Assembly (NCBI RefSeq): GCF_016859125.1
Contig: NZ_CP069338.1
Span: 4,403,501 to 4,467,500, forward strand
Direction: 5' to 3'
DNA from: Archangium violaceum
GTDB lineage: Bacteria > Myxococcota > Myxococcia > Myxococcales > Myxococcaceae
Length of the DNA stretch: 64,000 nt
The notes beneath the pieces were generated by a model. It was not told where the DNA came from and searched no databases. It worked only from the letters and a program-made list of their open reading frames with translations. The position numbers and the translations under genes are program-made. Shown in pieces: positions 34,304-43,791 of this stretch; the first letter of the stretch is position 1; every line of letters starts with the position of its first letter.

Positions 34304-35125
34304 CTACAGGCCGAGCAGCTCCACCATGCGGGCCCGGGTCTTCGTGTCGGGCAGGCGCCCGGTGCCCGCGCGGAGGTTGTCCTCGAGGTGGCGCGGGTTG
34401 CTGGTGGCGGGAATGGGACACGTCACCGCCGGGTGTCCCAGGATGTACTTGAGGAAGAACTCCGCCCAGCTCTTGCAGTCGAAGTCGGCGGCCCAGGGCG
34501 GCAGCGACCTGCCCTTCACCCGGCGGAAGAGCTCTCCGCTCTCGAAGGGGCGCATCACCAGCACCGCGGTGCCGTGCTCGGCGGCCGCAGGCAGCAGCCG
34601 CTCCTCCGCGTCGCGCATGGCGATGGAGTAGGGCAACTGAACGAAGTCCAGCGACTCCTCGCGGATGAGCTTCTCCAGGTCGTCGAAGGCACCGCGCAGG
34701 TAGTGGGTGACGCCGAGGTAGCGGATGCGCCCGGCCTTCTTCCACTCGCGCAGGGTGGCCAGGTGGGTGCGCACGTCCACGAGGTTGTGCACCTGCATCA
34801 GATCCAACTGCCCGTGGCCCATCTTGCGCAGCGAATCACGCATCTGCTCCACGCCGGCCTCGCGGCCACTGGTCCACACCTTGGTGGCGAGGAAGGGTGT
34901 GCGCTCCTCGCCGAGCTCCCGGAGCAGGTCCCCCACCACCGTCTCCGCCCGGCCGTACATGGGCGAGGAGTCGATGACCCGGGCTCCGGCCGCGAGGAAG
35001 CGCTTCAACACCTCCTTCTGGTCCTTGCGGTCGCCAGGGGAGGGCCCCACGTCGAATGTCTGCCAGGTCCCGAGCCCGATGACGGGCAGCTTCTCACCGC
35101 TCTTCGGAATGGTGCGCGTCAGCAT
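34304..35125 (-). CDS. Aldo/keto reductase
   Basis: A 273-residue (alpha/beta)8-barrel oxidoreductase. IGLGTWQTFD starts the barrel; the catalytic tetrad is visible as Asp/Tyr in IDSSPMYGRAE, Lys in LATKVWTSG and His in LMQVHNLVD. The C-terminal CPIPATSNPRHLEDN binds the NADP phosphate. It reduces carbonyls with NADPH; the substrate is unknown. ATG 35125 (MLTRTIPKSGE) is preferred; ATG 35149 is possible. Confidence 0.9.
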   Translation of the reverse strand: MLTRTIPKSGEKLPVIGLGTWQTFDVGPSPGDRKDQKEVLKRFLAAGARVIDSSPMYGRAETVVGDLLRELGEERTPFLATKVWTSGREAGVEQMRDSLRKMGHGQLDLMQVHNLVDVRTHLATLREWKKAGRIRYLGVTHYLRGAFDDLEKLIREESLDFVQLPYSIAMRDAEERLLPAAAEHGTAVLVMRPFESGELFRRVKGRSLPPWAADFDCKSWAEFFLKYILGHPAVTCPIPATSNPRHLEDNLRAGTGRLPDTKTRARMVELLGL

Positions 35126-35207
35126 GCACCCGAAAGTAGCAGGTGACACCTCCGCGTCACCCGGGTGTTCCAGTCGCCGAAAGGTTCATTACAAAGAGGG
35201 TTCCGCG

Positions 35208-36377
35208 ATGAATCGCACGGTCTCGGTGTATGCAGGTGTCATGGCGGCGATGGTGTCGTTCTCCGCGGGTGCCCAGGAGCCGGCCCCCGAGGCCCCCCTG
35301 CCGCCCGCCCCGGCCGAGGTCTACAAGCCCGTCAACCTCTCCATCCTGAGCGGTCTCAGCACCAACGGGTTCTCGAGCGGTAACGTGGTGAACAGTCTCT
35401 CGCTCGGCCTGCTCACCACGAATGCGGGGCGGGTGGACGGCCTGGCCATGGCCATGGTGGGCAACTGGATGGAGCGGGAGTCGAGCGGGGCCGCGCTGGC
35501 GATGGTCGCCAACTACGCTGGCCAGGTGAAGGGCGTGCAGATGGCGCTGGGCGTGAACGTGGCGGGTGGCTCCATGCGGGGCTGGCAGACGTCGCTGGGC
35601 GCCAACGTGGCCGCTGGGGAGATGGTGGGCGCGCAGCTCTCCACGGGTGTCAACATCGCGGCGGGAGAGACCCGGGGGCTCCAGGCCGCGGTGGGACTCA
35701 ACATCGCCCAGGACATGGTGGGCGTGCAGACGTCGCCGGGCCTGAGCATCGCGAGCCGCCTCGAGGGGGCCCAGATTTCCATCCTCAACATCGGTGGGGA
35801 CGTGAGCGGCGCGCAGGTGGGCATCATCAACGTCGCGCGGCGGATGAAGGGGCTGCAGCTCGGCCTCCTCAACGTGGCGGGCGAGGCGGAGGGCGCCAAT
35901 ATCGGCATCCTGAGCTTCGTGGGCAACGGCCAGCACCACGTGCAGGCCTGGGTGAGTGAGATGGCCATGGCGAACGTGGCGCTGAAGCTCGGCGGCAAGT
36001 ACTTTCACACGCTGCTGACCGTGGGCATGCGGCCCCCCCACGCTGGCGAGCCGCGCCTCTGGGCGACGGGTCTCGGCTTCGGCGGCCATATCCCCGTCGG
36101 TCTCTTCTTCGTCGACCTGGACGCGCTGGCCAGCTCCATGCGCGAGGGCTCGTTCATCGACTCCGGCCACAACCTGCTAGGCCAATTGCGTCTGGTGGCC
36201 GGCTTCCAGCCGTTCAAGCACTTCGCCATCTTCGGCGGCGTGACGGCCAACACCCTCGTCACCTGGCAGGGCGAGGCTCCGTCGGGAACGGACCGCTTCA
36301 AGCAGGGCCGGATCTACTACTCGGATGACGTCCGCGTGCAGGTGTGGCCGGGGCTCGTCGCCGGCATTCAGATCTGA
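35208..36377 (+). CDS. LA_2272-type surface-repeat outer-membrane protein
   Basis: A 389-residue exported protein. The signal peptide MNRTVSVYAGVMAAMVSFSAGA is followed by a Pro/Ala-rich linker. From ~45 to ~255 it carries short tandem repeats with a V(N/G)xxGxxxGxQxGLxN pattern, for example GLQLGLLNVAGEAEGANIG, as in the Leptospira LA_2272 surface-repeat family. The last ~120 residues look like amphipathic strands of an outer-membrane barrel. Function is unknown. ATG 35208 follows AAAGAGGGTTCC. Confidence 0.78.
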   Translation: MNRTVSVYAGVMAAMVSFSAGAQEPAPEAPLPPAPAEVYKPVNLSILSGLSTNGFSSGNVVNSLSLGLLTTNAGRVDGLAMAMVGNWMERESSGAALAMVANYAGQVKGVQMALGVNVAGGSMRGWQTSLGANVAAGEMVGAQLSTGVNIAAGETRGLQAAVGLNIAQDMVGVQTSPGLSIASRLEGAQISILNIGGDVSGAQVGIINVARRMKGLQLGLLNVAGEAEGANIGILSFVGNGQHHVQAWVSEMAMANVALKLGGKYFHTLLTVGMRPPHAGEPRLWATGLGFGGHIPVGLFFVDLDALASSMREGSFIDSGHNLLGQLRLVAGFQPFKHFAIFGGVTANTLVTWQGEAPSGTDRFKQGRIYYSDDVRVQVWPGLVAGIQI

Positions 36378-36382
36378 GCCGC

Positions 36383-36405
36383 GAGAGGCTTTCCGAGCGC
36401 CTCTC
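36383..36405 (+). terminator. Hairpin after the surface-repeat gene
   Basis: GAGAGGC, 9-nt loop, GCCTCTC, six bases past the stop. A second short hairpin (GCCCGG / CCGGGC) follows at 36415-36429. The remaining gap to 36588 shows no gene. Confidence 0.55.
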
Positions 36406-36588
36406 CTCCTGACGGCCCGGCGGCCGGGCATTCCCCGAGGGGGGGTGGTGCCCGGCCGGAGCGTACCTAGGTTCTAGATGCGTGCCCGGCACGGACGAGA
36501 GTGGGTTTCCGGTGCGGGTCGGGGTGGGTGTGCCGGATGGATGGGTGTGGGGTAGGTGAGCCCGTGCCGGACGCGCTCCTCTTGAATC

Positions 36589-37590
36589 ATGCGAGCCATG
36601 GTGCTTCACGCTCCGGGTCTGCCGCTCCGGTTGGAGGAGAGGCCGATTCCCGAGCCGGGTCCCGAGCAACTCCTGCTGAAGGTGCATGCGTGCGCGGTGT
36701 GCCGCACGGACCTGCACGTGATGGATGGGGAGCTGACGCGCCCCCGGTTGCCGCTGGTGCTGGGGCACGAAATCGTCGGCACGGTGGTGAAGGCGGGTGA
36801 GCGGGCGGGCCTCCTCGGGCCGGGCACGCGGGTAGGCGTGCCCTGGCTGGGATGGAGTGACCGCACCTGCCGCTACTGTCTCTCGGGCCGGGAGAACCTC
36901 TGCGACAACGCGCGCTTCACCGGCTACCAGCTCGACGGGGGCTACGCCGAGTACGCCGTGGCGGACCACCGCTTCTGCTTCCCCATTCCCGAGGGCTACC
37001 CGAACCTGCAGGCCGCGCCGCTCCTGTGCGCGGGGCTCATCGGCTACCGCTGCCTGCGCATGGCCGGAGACGCCGAGCGGCTGGGGTTGTACGGCTTCGG
37101 CGCGGCGGCGCACGTCATCATCCAGGTGGCGCGCTACCAGGGGCGGCGGGTGTTCGGCTTCACGCGTCCGGGAGACGTGGACGCGCGGGACTTCGCGCTG
37201 CGGTTGGGGGCCGAGTGGGCGGGGGACTCGGACGTGCTGCCGCCCGAGCCATTGGACGCGGCCATCCTCTTCGCCCCCGTGGGGAGCCTGGTCCCCGCGG
37301 CTCTGGCCGCCGTGGAGAAGGGCGGCACGGTGGTGTGCGGGGGCATCCACATGAGCGACATCCCCGCCTTTCCCTACTCCCTGCTGTGGGGTGAGCGCAC
37401 CGTGCGCTCCGTGGCGAACCTGACGCGGCAGGACGGGTTGGACTTCCTCGCGCTCGCACCCCGGGTGCCGGTGCGCACCGAGGTGCAACCCTTCCCGCTG
37501 GAGGCCGCCAACGAGGCGCTGGCGGCCCTGCGCGAGGGGCGGATCCGTGGCGCGGCGGTGCTGGAGATGAGCGCCACGGGGGCGGGCTAG
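36589..37590 (+). CDS. Zinc-dependent alcohol dehydrogenase family protein
   Basis: A 333-residue MDR-family oxidoreductase. Catalytic zinc ligands are Cys in ACAVCRTDLHV and His/Glu in GHEIVGTV. The NAD(P) loop is the divergent YGFGAAAHV. The structural zinc lobe reads DRTCRYCLSGRENLC: the first of four usual Cys (normally WTCGECRYC) is replaced, leaving three Cys plus a nearby Asp. The DNARFTGYQLDGGYAEY segment is typical of the group. Its stop overlaps the stop of the convergent MBL gene by 4 bp. A second ATG (36598) is possible. Confidence 0.9.
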   Translation: MRAMVLHAPGLPLRLEERPIPEPGPEQLLLKVHACAVCRTDLHVMDGELTRPRLPLVLGHEIVGTVVKAGERAGLLGPGTRVGVPWLGWSDRTCRYCLSGRENLCDNARFTGYQLDGGYAEYAVADHRFCFPIPEGYPNLQAAPLLCAGLIGYRCLRMAGDAERLGLYGFGAAAHVIIQVARYQGRRVFGFTRPGDVDARDFALRLGAEWAGDSDVLPPEPLDAAILFAPVGSLVPAALAAVEKGGTVVCGGIHMSDIPAFPYSLLWGERTVRSVANLTRQDGLDFLALAPRVPVRTEVQPFPLEAANEALAALREGRIRGAAVLEMSATGAG

Positions 37591-39530
37591 AAGCCGACGC
37601 CGCTCACACGTGTCCCCGGCGACGCGCTCAGCGACGAGAGGCTCGTGTGGAGCACGAAGCTTCCCGTGGCGCTCGCGTCGGGGCTGCGGTTCATCGACAC
37701 GCCGTCCTGGCTGGCCAGCGCGCTCGTGTAGGTGAACATGTCGATCGTCGTCGCGGTCCCGGTGGAAGAGGTCTTCACCGTCACCGTGTCGCCGCCGTTG
37801 TTGAGGCTGAGCGTGCCGGTGGACGCGACCACGGCGTTGGTCGTCCCCGCGGGAATCCCGCTCGCGCCGCCGAACACCACGATGGCCTTGCCCGCGCCGA
37901 GCACCGTCCCCGCCGCGAAGGTGTGCCGCACCGACGTGGCGTCCGACAGGGTCCAACCGCTGATGTCGATGGACGCGCCGCCCACGTTCACCAGCTCCAC
38001 GAACTCGCCATTCGTGGAACTGCCGGGCTCGTTGGCCAGGATCTCATTGAGGATGACCTTCGCCGGGCTGTTGACCATGTTGATGGTGAAGGGGCCATCG
38101 CTCATGTCCCAGTCCGTGCCGAAGGCGTCCTTCACTCGCACCCGGGCCGTCGTGCTGGCCGTGGTCGGGACCGTCCAGGAATAGCTGCCCGTGGACGCGG
38201 CCACGCTGCTGGCGATCACCGTCCACGAGGCGCCGTTGTCGAGCGAGTACTCCAGCTTCACGTTGGAGATGTCCTGGGCCGTCCAGGTGATGTTCTGCGC
38301 CCTACCCCCCGCCCAGCTCTCGCCACCGTTGGGTTTGGTGACGGTGATGCCCGGCGCGGGCGTGCGCGCGGAGGCGCTGCTCGCGGTGGACTCGTTGCCC
38401 GCCGCGTCCACGGCCGTCACCAGGTACTCATACGAGGCGCCGGGCGTCAGGCCCAGGTCCGCGAAGCCCGGGGTGCTCGTGGTTCCGGCGGACGTGTAGG
38501 CGCCGCCGTTGACGCTCCGGTACACCCGGTAGCCCGTCACCTTCACGTTGTCCGTGGAGGCATTCCAGGACAGGTCGATCTCCGTGGAGGACACGGCGCT
38601 GGCCACCAGCGCGCCAGGCGCGGAGGGCGGCTGGAGATCCGGGCCCTTCGAGGCGTACGAGACGTTCACGCTGCCCTGCTTCACCACGAAGGTGCTCCCG
38701 TCCGCGGAGCTCAGCTCGATGTGGCCCCGGACCTTGTTCGTGGCCGGATCCTCCGTCAGCCAGATGTCCGAGGCGCGCGCCGTCAGCCGGTCCAGGCACT
38801 CCTGCGTCGGGTGGCCGTAGGTGTTGTCCTTGCCCACGGAGATGAAGGACACCGTGGGCTTCGTCACATCCAGGAACGAGTCGTTGGACGAGCTGCGCGA
38901 GCCGTGGTGGTGCACCTTGTACAGCTCGATCTCCCCCACGTCGTTGAGGAGGGTGGACTCGATGTCCGGGCTGCCGGTGAGGTCTCCTCCCACGAGGGCG
39001 TCGAACTCGCCATACGAAATCTTCACCGCCACGGATTTGGCGTTCTCGTCCGAGCTGGTGATGCCGTTGCCGTTGGCCGCCACGACGGTGAGCGTCACCT
39101 CGCCGCAGAGCGAGAACGTCTGTCCCCGGAGCGCCGTGAAGCGCCGGCCGCTGAAGTGGCTGACGTAGTCGTCATACGCGTTCGAGTTGTACGTACCCCC
39201 GTGGTCGTACACCGCGTCGATGGAGACCGCGTCCGTGCCCACGTCCACCTCGTCGATGCCGCCCATGTGGTCGGCATGCATGTGCGAGACGAAGACCATG
39301 TCGATGTTCGTCACCCCCAATGACTTCAGGTAGGCCTTGATGGTGGCTCCCGAGCCCGTGGGACCTCCATCGAACAGCGCCACGCAGCCCCCCGGCGCGA
39401 TGAGCACCGCCGAGTCCCCCTGTCCGATGTCCAGGGTGGTGAAGCGCAGGCCCTGCGACCAGGCCAGCGTGGGCAACAAGGCGGTCAGCAGCAGCAGGGA
39501 ACGGACAGCGGTCAGCGGGTGGGTGAGCAT
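37587..39530 (-). CDS. Secreted MBL-fold hydrolase with fibronectin III and lamin-tail domains
   Basis: A 647-residue exported protein. The signal MLTHPLTAVRSLLLL...LAWSQ leads into a ComEC-like metallo-beta-lactamase domain (~25-300): LDIGQGDSAVLI, VSHMHADHMGG, and KVHHHGSRSSSND. An Fn3 domain follows (SAPGALVASAVSSTEIDLSW, ~315-400), then an Ig-like GESWAGGRAQNITW region, and finally a lamin-tail domain (KVILNEILANEPGSSTNGEF, ~510-640). The layout suggests an extracellular nuclease, perhaps used in feeding on released DNA or lysing prey. No partner gene adjoins it. Confidence 0.88.
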   Translation of the reverse strand: MLTHPLTAVRSLLLLTALLPTLAWSQGLRFTTLDIGQGDSAVLIAPGGCVALFDGGPTGSGATIKAYLKSLGVTNIDMVFVSHMHADHMGGIDEVDVGTDAVSIDAVYDHGGTYNSNAYDDYVSHFSGRRFTALRGQTFSLCGEVTLTVVAANGNGITSSDENAKSVAVKISYGEFDALVGGDLTGSPDIESTLLNDVGEIELYKVHHHGSRSSSNDSFLDVTKPTVSFISVGKDNTYGHPTQECLDRLTARASDIWLTEDPATNKVRGHIELSSADGSTFVVKQGSVNVSYASKGPDLQPPSAPGALVASAVSSTEIDLSWNASTDNVKVTGYRVYRSVNGGAYTSAGTTSTPGFADLGLTPGASYEYLVTAVDAAGNESTASSASARTPAPGITVTKPNGGESWAGGRAQNITWTAQDISNVKLEYSLDNGASWTVIASSVAASTGSYSWTVPTTASTTARVRVKDAFGTDWDMSDGPFTINMVNSPAKVILNEILANEPGSSTNGEFVELVNVGGASIDISGWTLSDATSVRHTFAAGTVLGAGKAIVVFGGASGIPAGTTNAVVASTGTLSLNNGGDTVTVKTSSTGTATTIDMFTYTSALASQDGVSMNRSPDASATGSFVLHTSLSSLSASPGTRVSGVGF

Positions 39531-39748
39531 GGGCTCGCCTCCAGGGACAGGGACACCCGTCGTTATCTCAAGCCCTGGGAATCCAGCAAGGCGGTAGGTT
39601 TCGATTTAACTGGAAATTCAAGTTGCCTCGGACGCCTGCGTCCCCTTCCCAGCACGAGGACTTGCGCGGACCGGCCGTTCAGACTACCTGGTCCAACCAG
39701 AGGGTTCGTACTCCCGGTCTACCCCTGGTCCCCGAGGTGCCCGCCGCC

Positions 39749-40387
39749 ATGCCCCGTCCGCGTTTCGAGAAGCTTCCGCCCGAGCGTCGCGTCCACATCC
39801 TGGAGGTGGCGGCGCGCGAGTTCGGCGCGCTCGGCTACGAGGGGGCGTCGCTCAACCGCATCCTGGAGAAGGCGGAGCTGAGCAAGGGGGCCGCCTACTA
39901 CTACTTCGACGACAAGGCGGACCTGTTCCTCGCGGTGCTGCGGCACTGCTGGGAGCACCTGTCGGTCGAGGAGGCGCTACGGCCGGAGGTGCTGCGGGCC
40001 GACACCTTCTGGGAGCACCTGCGTGCCCTCTACCAGCGCCAGTTCATCCTCTTGCGCCAGAGCCCCTGGTTGATGGGCGTGGCGCGGGCCGTATGGACGC
40101 TGCCGCCGCACCTGCGCGAGAGCGGGCCGATGGCGGTCCTCATCGAGCGCGGCCAGGCCCTCATGCGTGGGTTGCTCGTGCGAGGCCGCGAGCTGGGCGT
40201 CATCCGCGAGGACGTGCCCGAGGCGTTGCTCGGCGCCTGGGTGCGCGCCCTCGACAGTGCGGGCGACCAGTGGCTGCTCGCGCACTGGGAGCAACTCGAC
40301 GACGCGGCCATGCGGGAGCACGCGGAGCGTGTCGTGGACGCCATACGCCGGCTGCTCACGCCGGCCCAACCAGGAGGGAAGTCATGA
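39749..40387 (+). CDS. TetR/AcrR-family transcriptional regulator
   Basis: A 212-residue repressor-type protein. The HTH is at about residues 15-55 (ILEVAAREFGALGYEGASLN, LEKAELSKGAAYYYFDDKADLF). The C-terminal ligand domain is helical. Its stop overlaps the monooxygenase ATG (ATGA at 40384-40387), so the pair is translationally coupled and it probably controls its own operon in response to an aromatic or lipophilic ligand. The in-frame region upstream of ATG 39749 lacks homology. Confidence 0.9.
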   Translation: MPRPRFEKLPPERRVHILEVAAREFGALGYEGASLNRILEKAELSKGAAYYYFDDKADLFLAVLRHCWEHLSVEEALRPEVLRADTFWEHLRALYQRQFILLRQSPWLMGVARAVWTLPPHLRESGPMAVLIERGQALMRGLLVRGRELGVIREDVPEALLGAWVRALDSAGDQWLLAHWEQLDDAAMREHAERVVDAIRRLLTPAQPGGKS

Positions 40388-41598
40388 AGCGGGTTCTCAT
40401 CGTCGGAGCGGGACCGGCGGGCGCCGCCCTCGCCTACATTCTCGCGAGCCGGGGCGTGCCGGTGCACCTGTTGGAGCGCCAGCGGGACTTCTCTCGCGAG
40501 TTCCGCGGCGAGGGCTTCCAGCCGAGCGGCCAGGACGTGCTGCGCCAGATGGGGCTGGGCTCGCGCTTCGACGCGCTGCCGTCCGTGAGGATGGAGGCCG
40601 TCTCCGTGTGGCGGGGCTCGCGGAGGCTGCTGTCGGTGGACGTGCCCGAGCAGGCCCGCGACAACGTGGTACGCATCGTGAGCCAGCCGGCGCTGCTGGA
40701 GATGCTGGTGGAGGAGGCGGGACGCTTCCCCCACTTCCGCCTGGAGCGCGGCGTGGCGGTGCGGGACGTGGTGCGCGAGGGCGGGCGCGTGGTGGGCGTG
40801 CGCGTGGAGCGGGACGGGCACGAGGCGGAGCTGCGCGCGGACTTCGTCATCGGCACGGACGGGCGCAACTCGGTGCTGCGCCGCAAGGCGGACCTGCACG
40901 AGGAGCGCATGCCGCAGTCCTTCGACATCCTCTGGTGCAAGGTGCCCGTTCCCGCCTTCTGGCGGCCGGGCGAGGCGGAGATCCACGCCACCACCCAGGG
41001 CGGCCTGTGTCTGGCGTTTCCCTCCTATGACGGGATGCTGCAGCTCGGTTGGAGCATGCGGAAGGGGAAGTTCAAGCAGCTGCGCGGACAGGGCGTGGAG
41101 GCGTGGGTGGAGGAGCTGTCCCGGGCGGTGCGGCCGGAGCTGGGCGCGCACCTGCTTGCCCACCGGGGCGAGGTGAGCCACCCGTTCCTCCTGGATGCCA
41201 TCTGCGATCGGCTCGTGCGCTGGACGGCACCGGGGCTGCTGCTCATCGGGGACGCGGCGCACCCCATGTCTCCGGTGGGGGGGCAGGGGGTGAACGTGGC
41301 CCTGCGCGACGCGCTCGTGGCGGCCAACCACCTGTTCCCCGTGCTCGCGGCGGAGGGCTCGCCCGAGGCACTGGATGCCGCCGCCGCGCGCGTGCAGGCC
41401 GAGCGGCTGCCCGAGGTCTCCGACATCCAGGCCATCCAGACGCGGCAGGCGCGCTTCCTCGTGGGCACGGGGCTGCTGCCGCGGTTGATGTTGGCGGTCC
41501 TGCCGCTGCTCGAGAAGCTGGGCGCCACGCGCAACTTCGCCGTGGGCGGAGACCGGCGCTTCCGCGGCGTGCTGCGCCCGTTGCGACTCGCGGTGTGA
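40384..41598 (+). CDS. FAD-dependent monooxygenase (aromatic hydroxylase type)
   Basis: A 404-residue class A flavoprotein hydroxylase. Rossmann motif VLIVGAGPAGAALAYILASRG, the mid-sequence DG motif VIGTDGRNSVLR, and the GD motif LLIGDAAHPMSPVGGQGVN are all present. It hydroxylates an unknown aromatic or polyketide-like substrate using NAD(P)H and O2. The coupled TetR gene suggests inducible detoxification or catabolism. No membrane anchor seen. Confidence 0.92.
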   Translation: MKRVLIVGAGPAGAALAYILASRGVPVHLLERQRDFSREFRGEGFQPSGQDVLRQMGLGSRFDALPSVRMEAVSVWRGSRRLLSVDVPEQARDNVVRIVSQPALLEMLVEEAGRFPHFRLERGVAVRDVVREGGRVVGVRVERDGHEAELRADFVIGTDGRNSVLRRKADLHEERMPQSFDILWCKVPVPAFWRPGEAEIHATTQGGLCLAFPSYDGMLQLGWSMRKGKFKQLRGQGVEAWVEELSRAVRPELGAHLLAHRGEVSHPFLLDAICDRLVRWTAPGLLLIGDAAHPMSPVGGQGVNVALRDALVAANHLFPVLAAEGSPEALDAAAARVQAERLPEVSDIQAIQTRQARFLVGTGLLPRLMLAVLPLLEKLGATRNFAVGGDRRFRGVLRPLRLAV

Positions 41599-41600
41599 GG

Positions 41601-41870
41601 CTACTTCGTGTCGTCCTCGTCGGGCGAGAGGCGTGCCACCTGCTCCTCGCTGGCGGCCCAGGCGTCCTGGGCGTCACGGGCGTGCACCTCGGAGGCGGCC
41701 TCGTCGTCCTGCTTGCTCGTCCACGAGGAGTGACCACCGGCGAAGCCCTCGAGCGGACGCGGGCCGCGCTTCGCCTCCACCTCCAGGTCCTTGGCCTCCA
41801 GCTCGCGCAACCGCTCCCGCTCCTGTTCCCGCTCGCGCTGGTGCTGCTTCTCCAAAGGGTCGTTCGCCAT
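41601..41870 (-). CDS. Small charged hypothetical protein
   Basis: An 89-residue, highly charged protein: a helix LEKQHQREREQERERLRELE, then a disordered acidic tail ending in ARLSPDEDDTK. No domain recognised. ATG 41870 follows AGAGGAGGTGCCCG, a strong ribosome site. The stop lies 2 bp from that of the convergent monooxygenase gene. Confidence 0.65.
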   Translation of the reverse strand: MANDPLEKQHQREREQERERLRELEAKDLEVEAKRGPRPLEGFAGGHSSWTSKQDDEAASEVHARDAQDAWAASEEQVARLSPDEDDTK

Positions 41871-42015
41871 CGGGCACCTCCTCTGCCCGAAAGTGCGAAC
41901 GATGCGGGCGGGCGTCAGCGGGCGGTGACGGGTTTTCTGGGGCCCGTGTGCCTGGCTGCCTGGCCGAGCGACAGGAGTCTTGTGGGCCTGGGCCTTCCCC
42001 CGGAAGCTGCGCGCC

Positions 42016-43215
42016 ATGAAGACACTCCATGGCTCGCGTTTCCTGTTGGTCCTGCTGGGGGCGGTTCTCGCCGGCTGCTCCGTCGCCCGCGTCACCGTGC
42101 CTCCGCCCATGGGAGACGAGGTCACGATTCTGGTTCCCGGCTACCGCGGCAGCTTCCTCGTCACCGAGGGCCCGGAGCCCGAGCGAGCCTGGCTCACGGT
42201 GGGACAGGCGCTCTCGCGAGGGGAGAAGACACTGGCGATTCCCTTCCCGGGGCAGCGGCCCGTGCCAACCTACGGCACCCTGCGGCCGGATGGACCGCTC
42301 ACCGAGCTGTCGGCGCTCTTCGTGTCGGTGGACGCGTACCGCTCGTTCATGGAGTTTGGCCGGGACCACCTGCCGGGCTTCGTTCCGTTTTCCTATGACT
42401 GGCGGCGGGACATCCGCGAGAGCGCCGGAGCGCTGTGCGCGCGCATCGAGCAGCTCGTGGCGGAAGGGGGAGGGCGGCGCAAGGTGAACATCGTGGCCCA
42501 CAGCATGGGCGGGCTGGTGACGATGCATTGCCTGCTGCACGGTGGAGCGCGGGCTGGCGAGAGGCCGTGGGCTGGAGCCGGGCACGTGAAGCGCGTGGTC
42601 ATCATCGGCACGCCGTTTGGTGGGGGCCCGGGCATGTTCGATGACCTGCAGGTGGGCACGGAGACGATGCGCAACCGGGCGCTGATGGCACCCGAGGCGC
42701 TCTTCACCTTCGCCTCGGCCTTCCAGATGCTGCCCACGCGCAGCGACTTCTTCGTGGACGCGGAGGGCAGGCCGGTGGAGGTGGATGCCTTTGACCCGGC
42801 TGTCTGGCTGAAGGAGGGCTGGGGTCCCTTCGCGGACCCGGCGCTGCGCGAGGACGAGGCCTACCGCGCGCAGCTCGTGCGGATGCTGGACGCGCACCGG
42901 GAGTTCCGTGAGGCGCTCGCGCCACGGCCTGGGTTGCCTTCGCCTGCCTTCGAGACGCTCGTGGTGGTGGGAACGGGGCGGCCCTCGGTGAGCGGGATGC
43001 GGATGGTGGACGGGAAGCTCGACTTGAAGAACCCGCCGCGAGCGGATGGAGATGGCTCGGTGCAGTCGGCGCGAGCGCTGCCCGAGCTGCCCATTGCCTA
43101 TCATCGCTTGGACAGCCCCGCCGAGCACGTGGCGCTCATGTCCGACCGTGACGTGCTCCACGCCGTGGAACGGTTCCTCCGAGGAGAGACGGTGGGGACG
43201 CTCCACCAGCCGTGA
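42016..43215 (+). CDS. LCAT/lipase-like alpha/beta hydrolase lipoprotein
   Basis: A 399-residue exported protein. The signal MKTLHGSRFLLVLLGAVL ends with the lipobox LAGC. The hydrolase domain shows ILVPGYRGSFLV (oxyanion), FSYDWRRDIRESAG, and the elbow NIVAHSMGGLV (Ser ~169), as in lecithin:cholesterol acyltransferase-like lipases. GDGSVQSARALP and the late EHVALMSD give candidate acid and His positions. It probably acts on phospholipids or other lipids at the cell surface. ATG 42016. Confidence 0.85.
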   Translation: MKTLHGSRFLLVLLGAVLAGCSVARVTVPPPMGDEVTILVPGYRGSFLVTEGPEPERAWLTVGQALSRGEKTLAIPFPGQRPVPTYGTLRPDGPLTELSALFVSVDAYRSFMEFGRDHLPGFVPFSYDWRRDIRESAGALCARIEQLVAEGGGRRKVNIVAHSMGGLVTMHCLLHGGARAGERPWAGAGHVKRVVIIGTPFGGGPGMFDDLQVGTETMRNRALMAPEALFTFASAFQMLPTRSDFFVDAEGRPVEVDAFDPAVWLKEGWGPFADPALREDEAYRAQLVRMLDAHREFREALAPRPGLPSPAFETLVVVGTGRPSVSGMRMVDGKLDLKNPPRADGDGSVQSARALPELPIAYHRLDSPAEHVALMSDRDVLHAVERFLRGETVGTLHQP

Positions 43216-43239
43216 TGCGGTAATTCAAGATTCGAATCG

Positions 43240-43791
43240 TTGCCCGGGAGGAGTCACCTGCTTGCGATGGTGCTGGTGCTGCTCGCCGGGATTCCGTGCG
43301 AGCCGTACGAGGGGTCGATCGTATGTCACTGCAAGGCGGGGATGGTCAGTGCATGCGTGGCACTGCGGGAGAGCAATCCGGAGCTGGCCAAGAAGGTGGA
43401 CGCCGCGATTCAAGCGGCGAAGGTGCTGGAGGAGGCGGGCCGGAAAACGGAGGAGGCGTTCGATGCCGAGGCCCTGGCGTCCTCCGCTTCACCCGAGCCC
43501 CCTGAGTGCAAGGGGCAGGAGCACCACGTCATCTCCCGGCCCATCGCCAAGAGGTTGGAAAGTCATGAGACGCTGAGTGGTCGTTACAAGCCGCGCGACC
43601 CACGCTTCGTCGCCCGAGCCGTGGATGAGAAGGCCCATTGCGGTTATCAGGAGTGGCACCGCAAAGTGGATGATGAGGTCATCGCATGGCTTCGGCGATA
43701 CCCCAAGGCGACAGTGGAGCAGTTCGAGTCATACCTCCGAGAGATTTACAGTAGGCCCGACATGCTCAAGAGGTTCCCCCATGGTTTCTGA
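43240..43791 (+). CDS. Short HNH-type polymorphic toxin (orphan toxin tail)
   Basis: A 183-codon frame from TTG 43240; ATG 43267 gives 174 residues. The front is a short hydrophobic VLVLLAGIPCEPYEG with Cys-rich CHCKAGMVSAC. The C-terminal ~95 residues form the toxin: GQEHHVISRPIAK (HH at 95-96), SGRYKPRDPRFVA, and YQEWHRKVDDEV, a pattern found at the ends of larger myxobacterial toxins. It is probably a nuclease of the HNH/ENDO VII group. The product is much shorter than full-length relatives, so it may be an exchangeable toxin module. The immunity gene overlaps its last 11 bp. Confidence 0.7.
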   Translation: MPGRSHLLAMVLVLLAGIPCEPYEGSIVCHCKAGMVSACVALRESNPELAKKVDAAIQAAKVLEEAGRKTEEAFDAEALASSASPEPPECKGQEHHVISRPIAKRLESHETLSGRYKPRDPRFVARAVDEKAHCGYQEWHRKVDDEVIAWLRRYPKATVEQFESYLREIYSRPDMLKRFPHGF

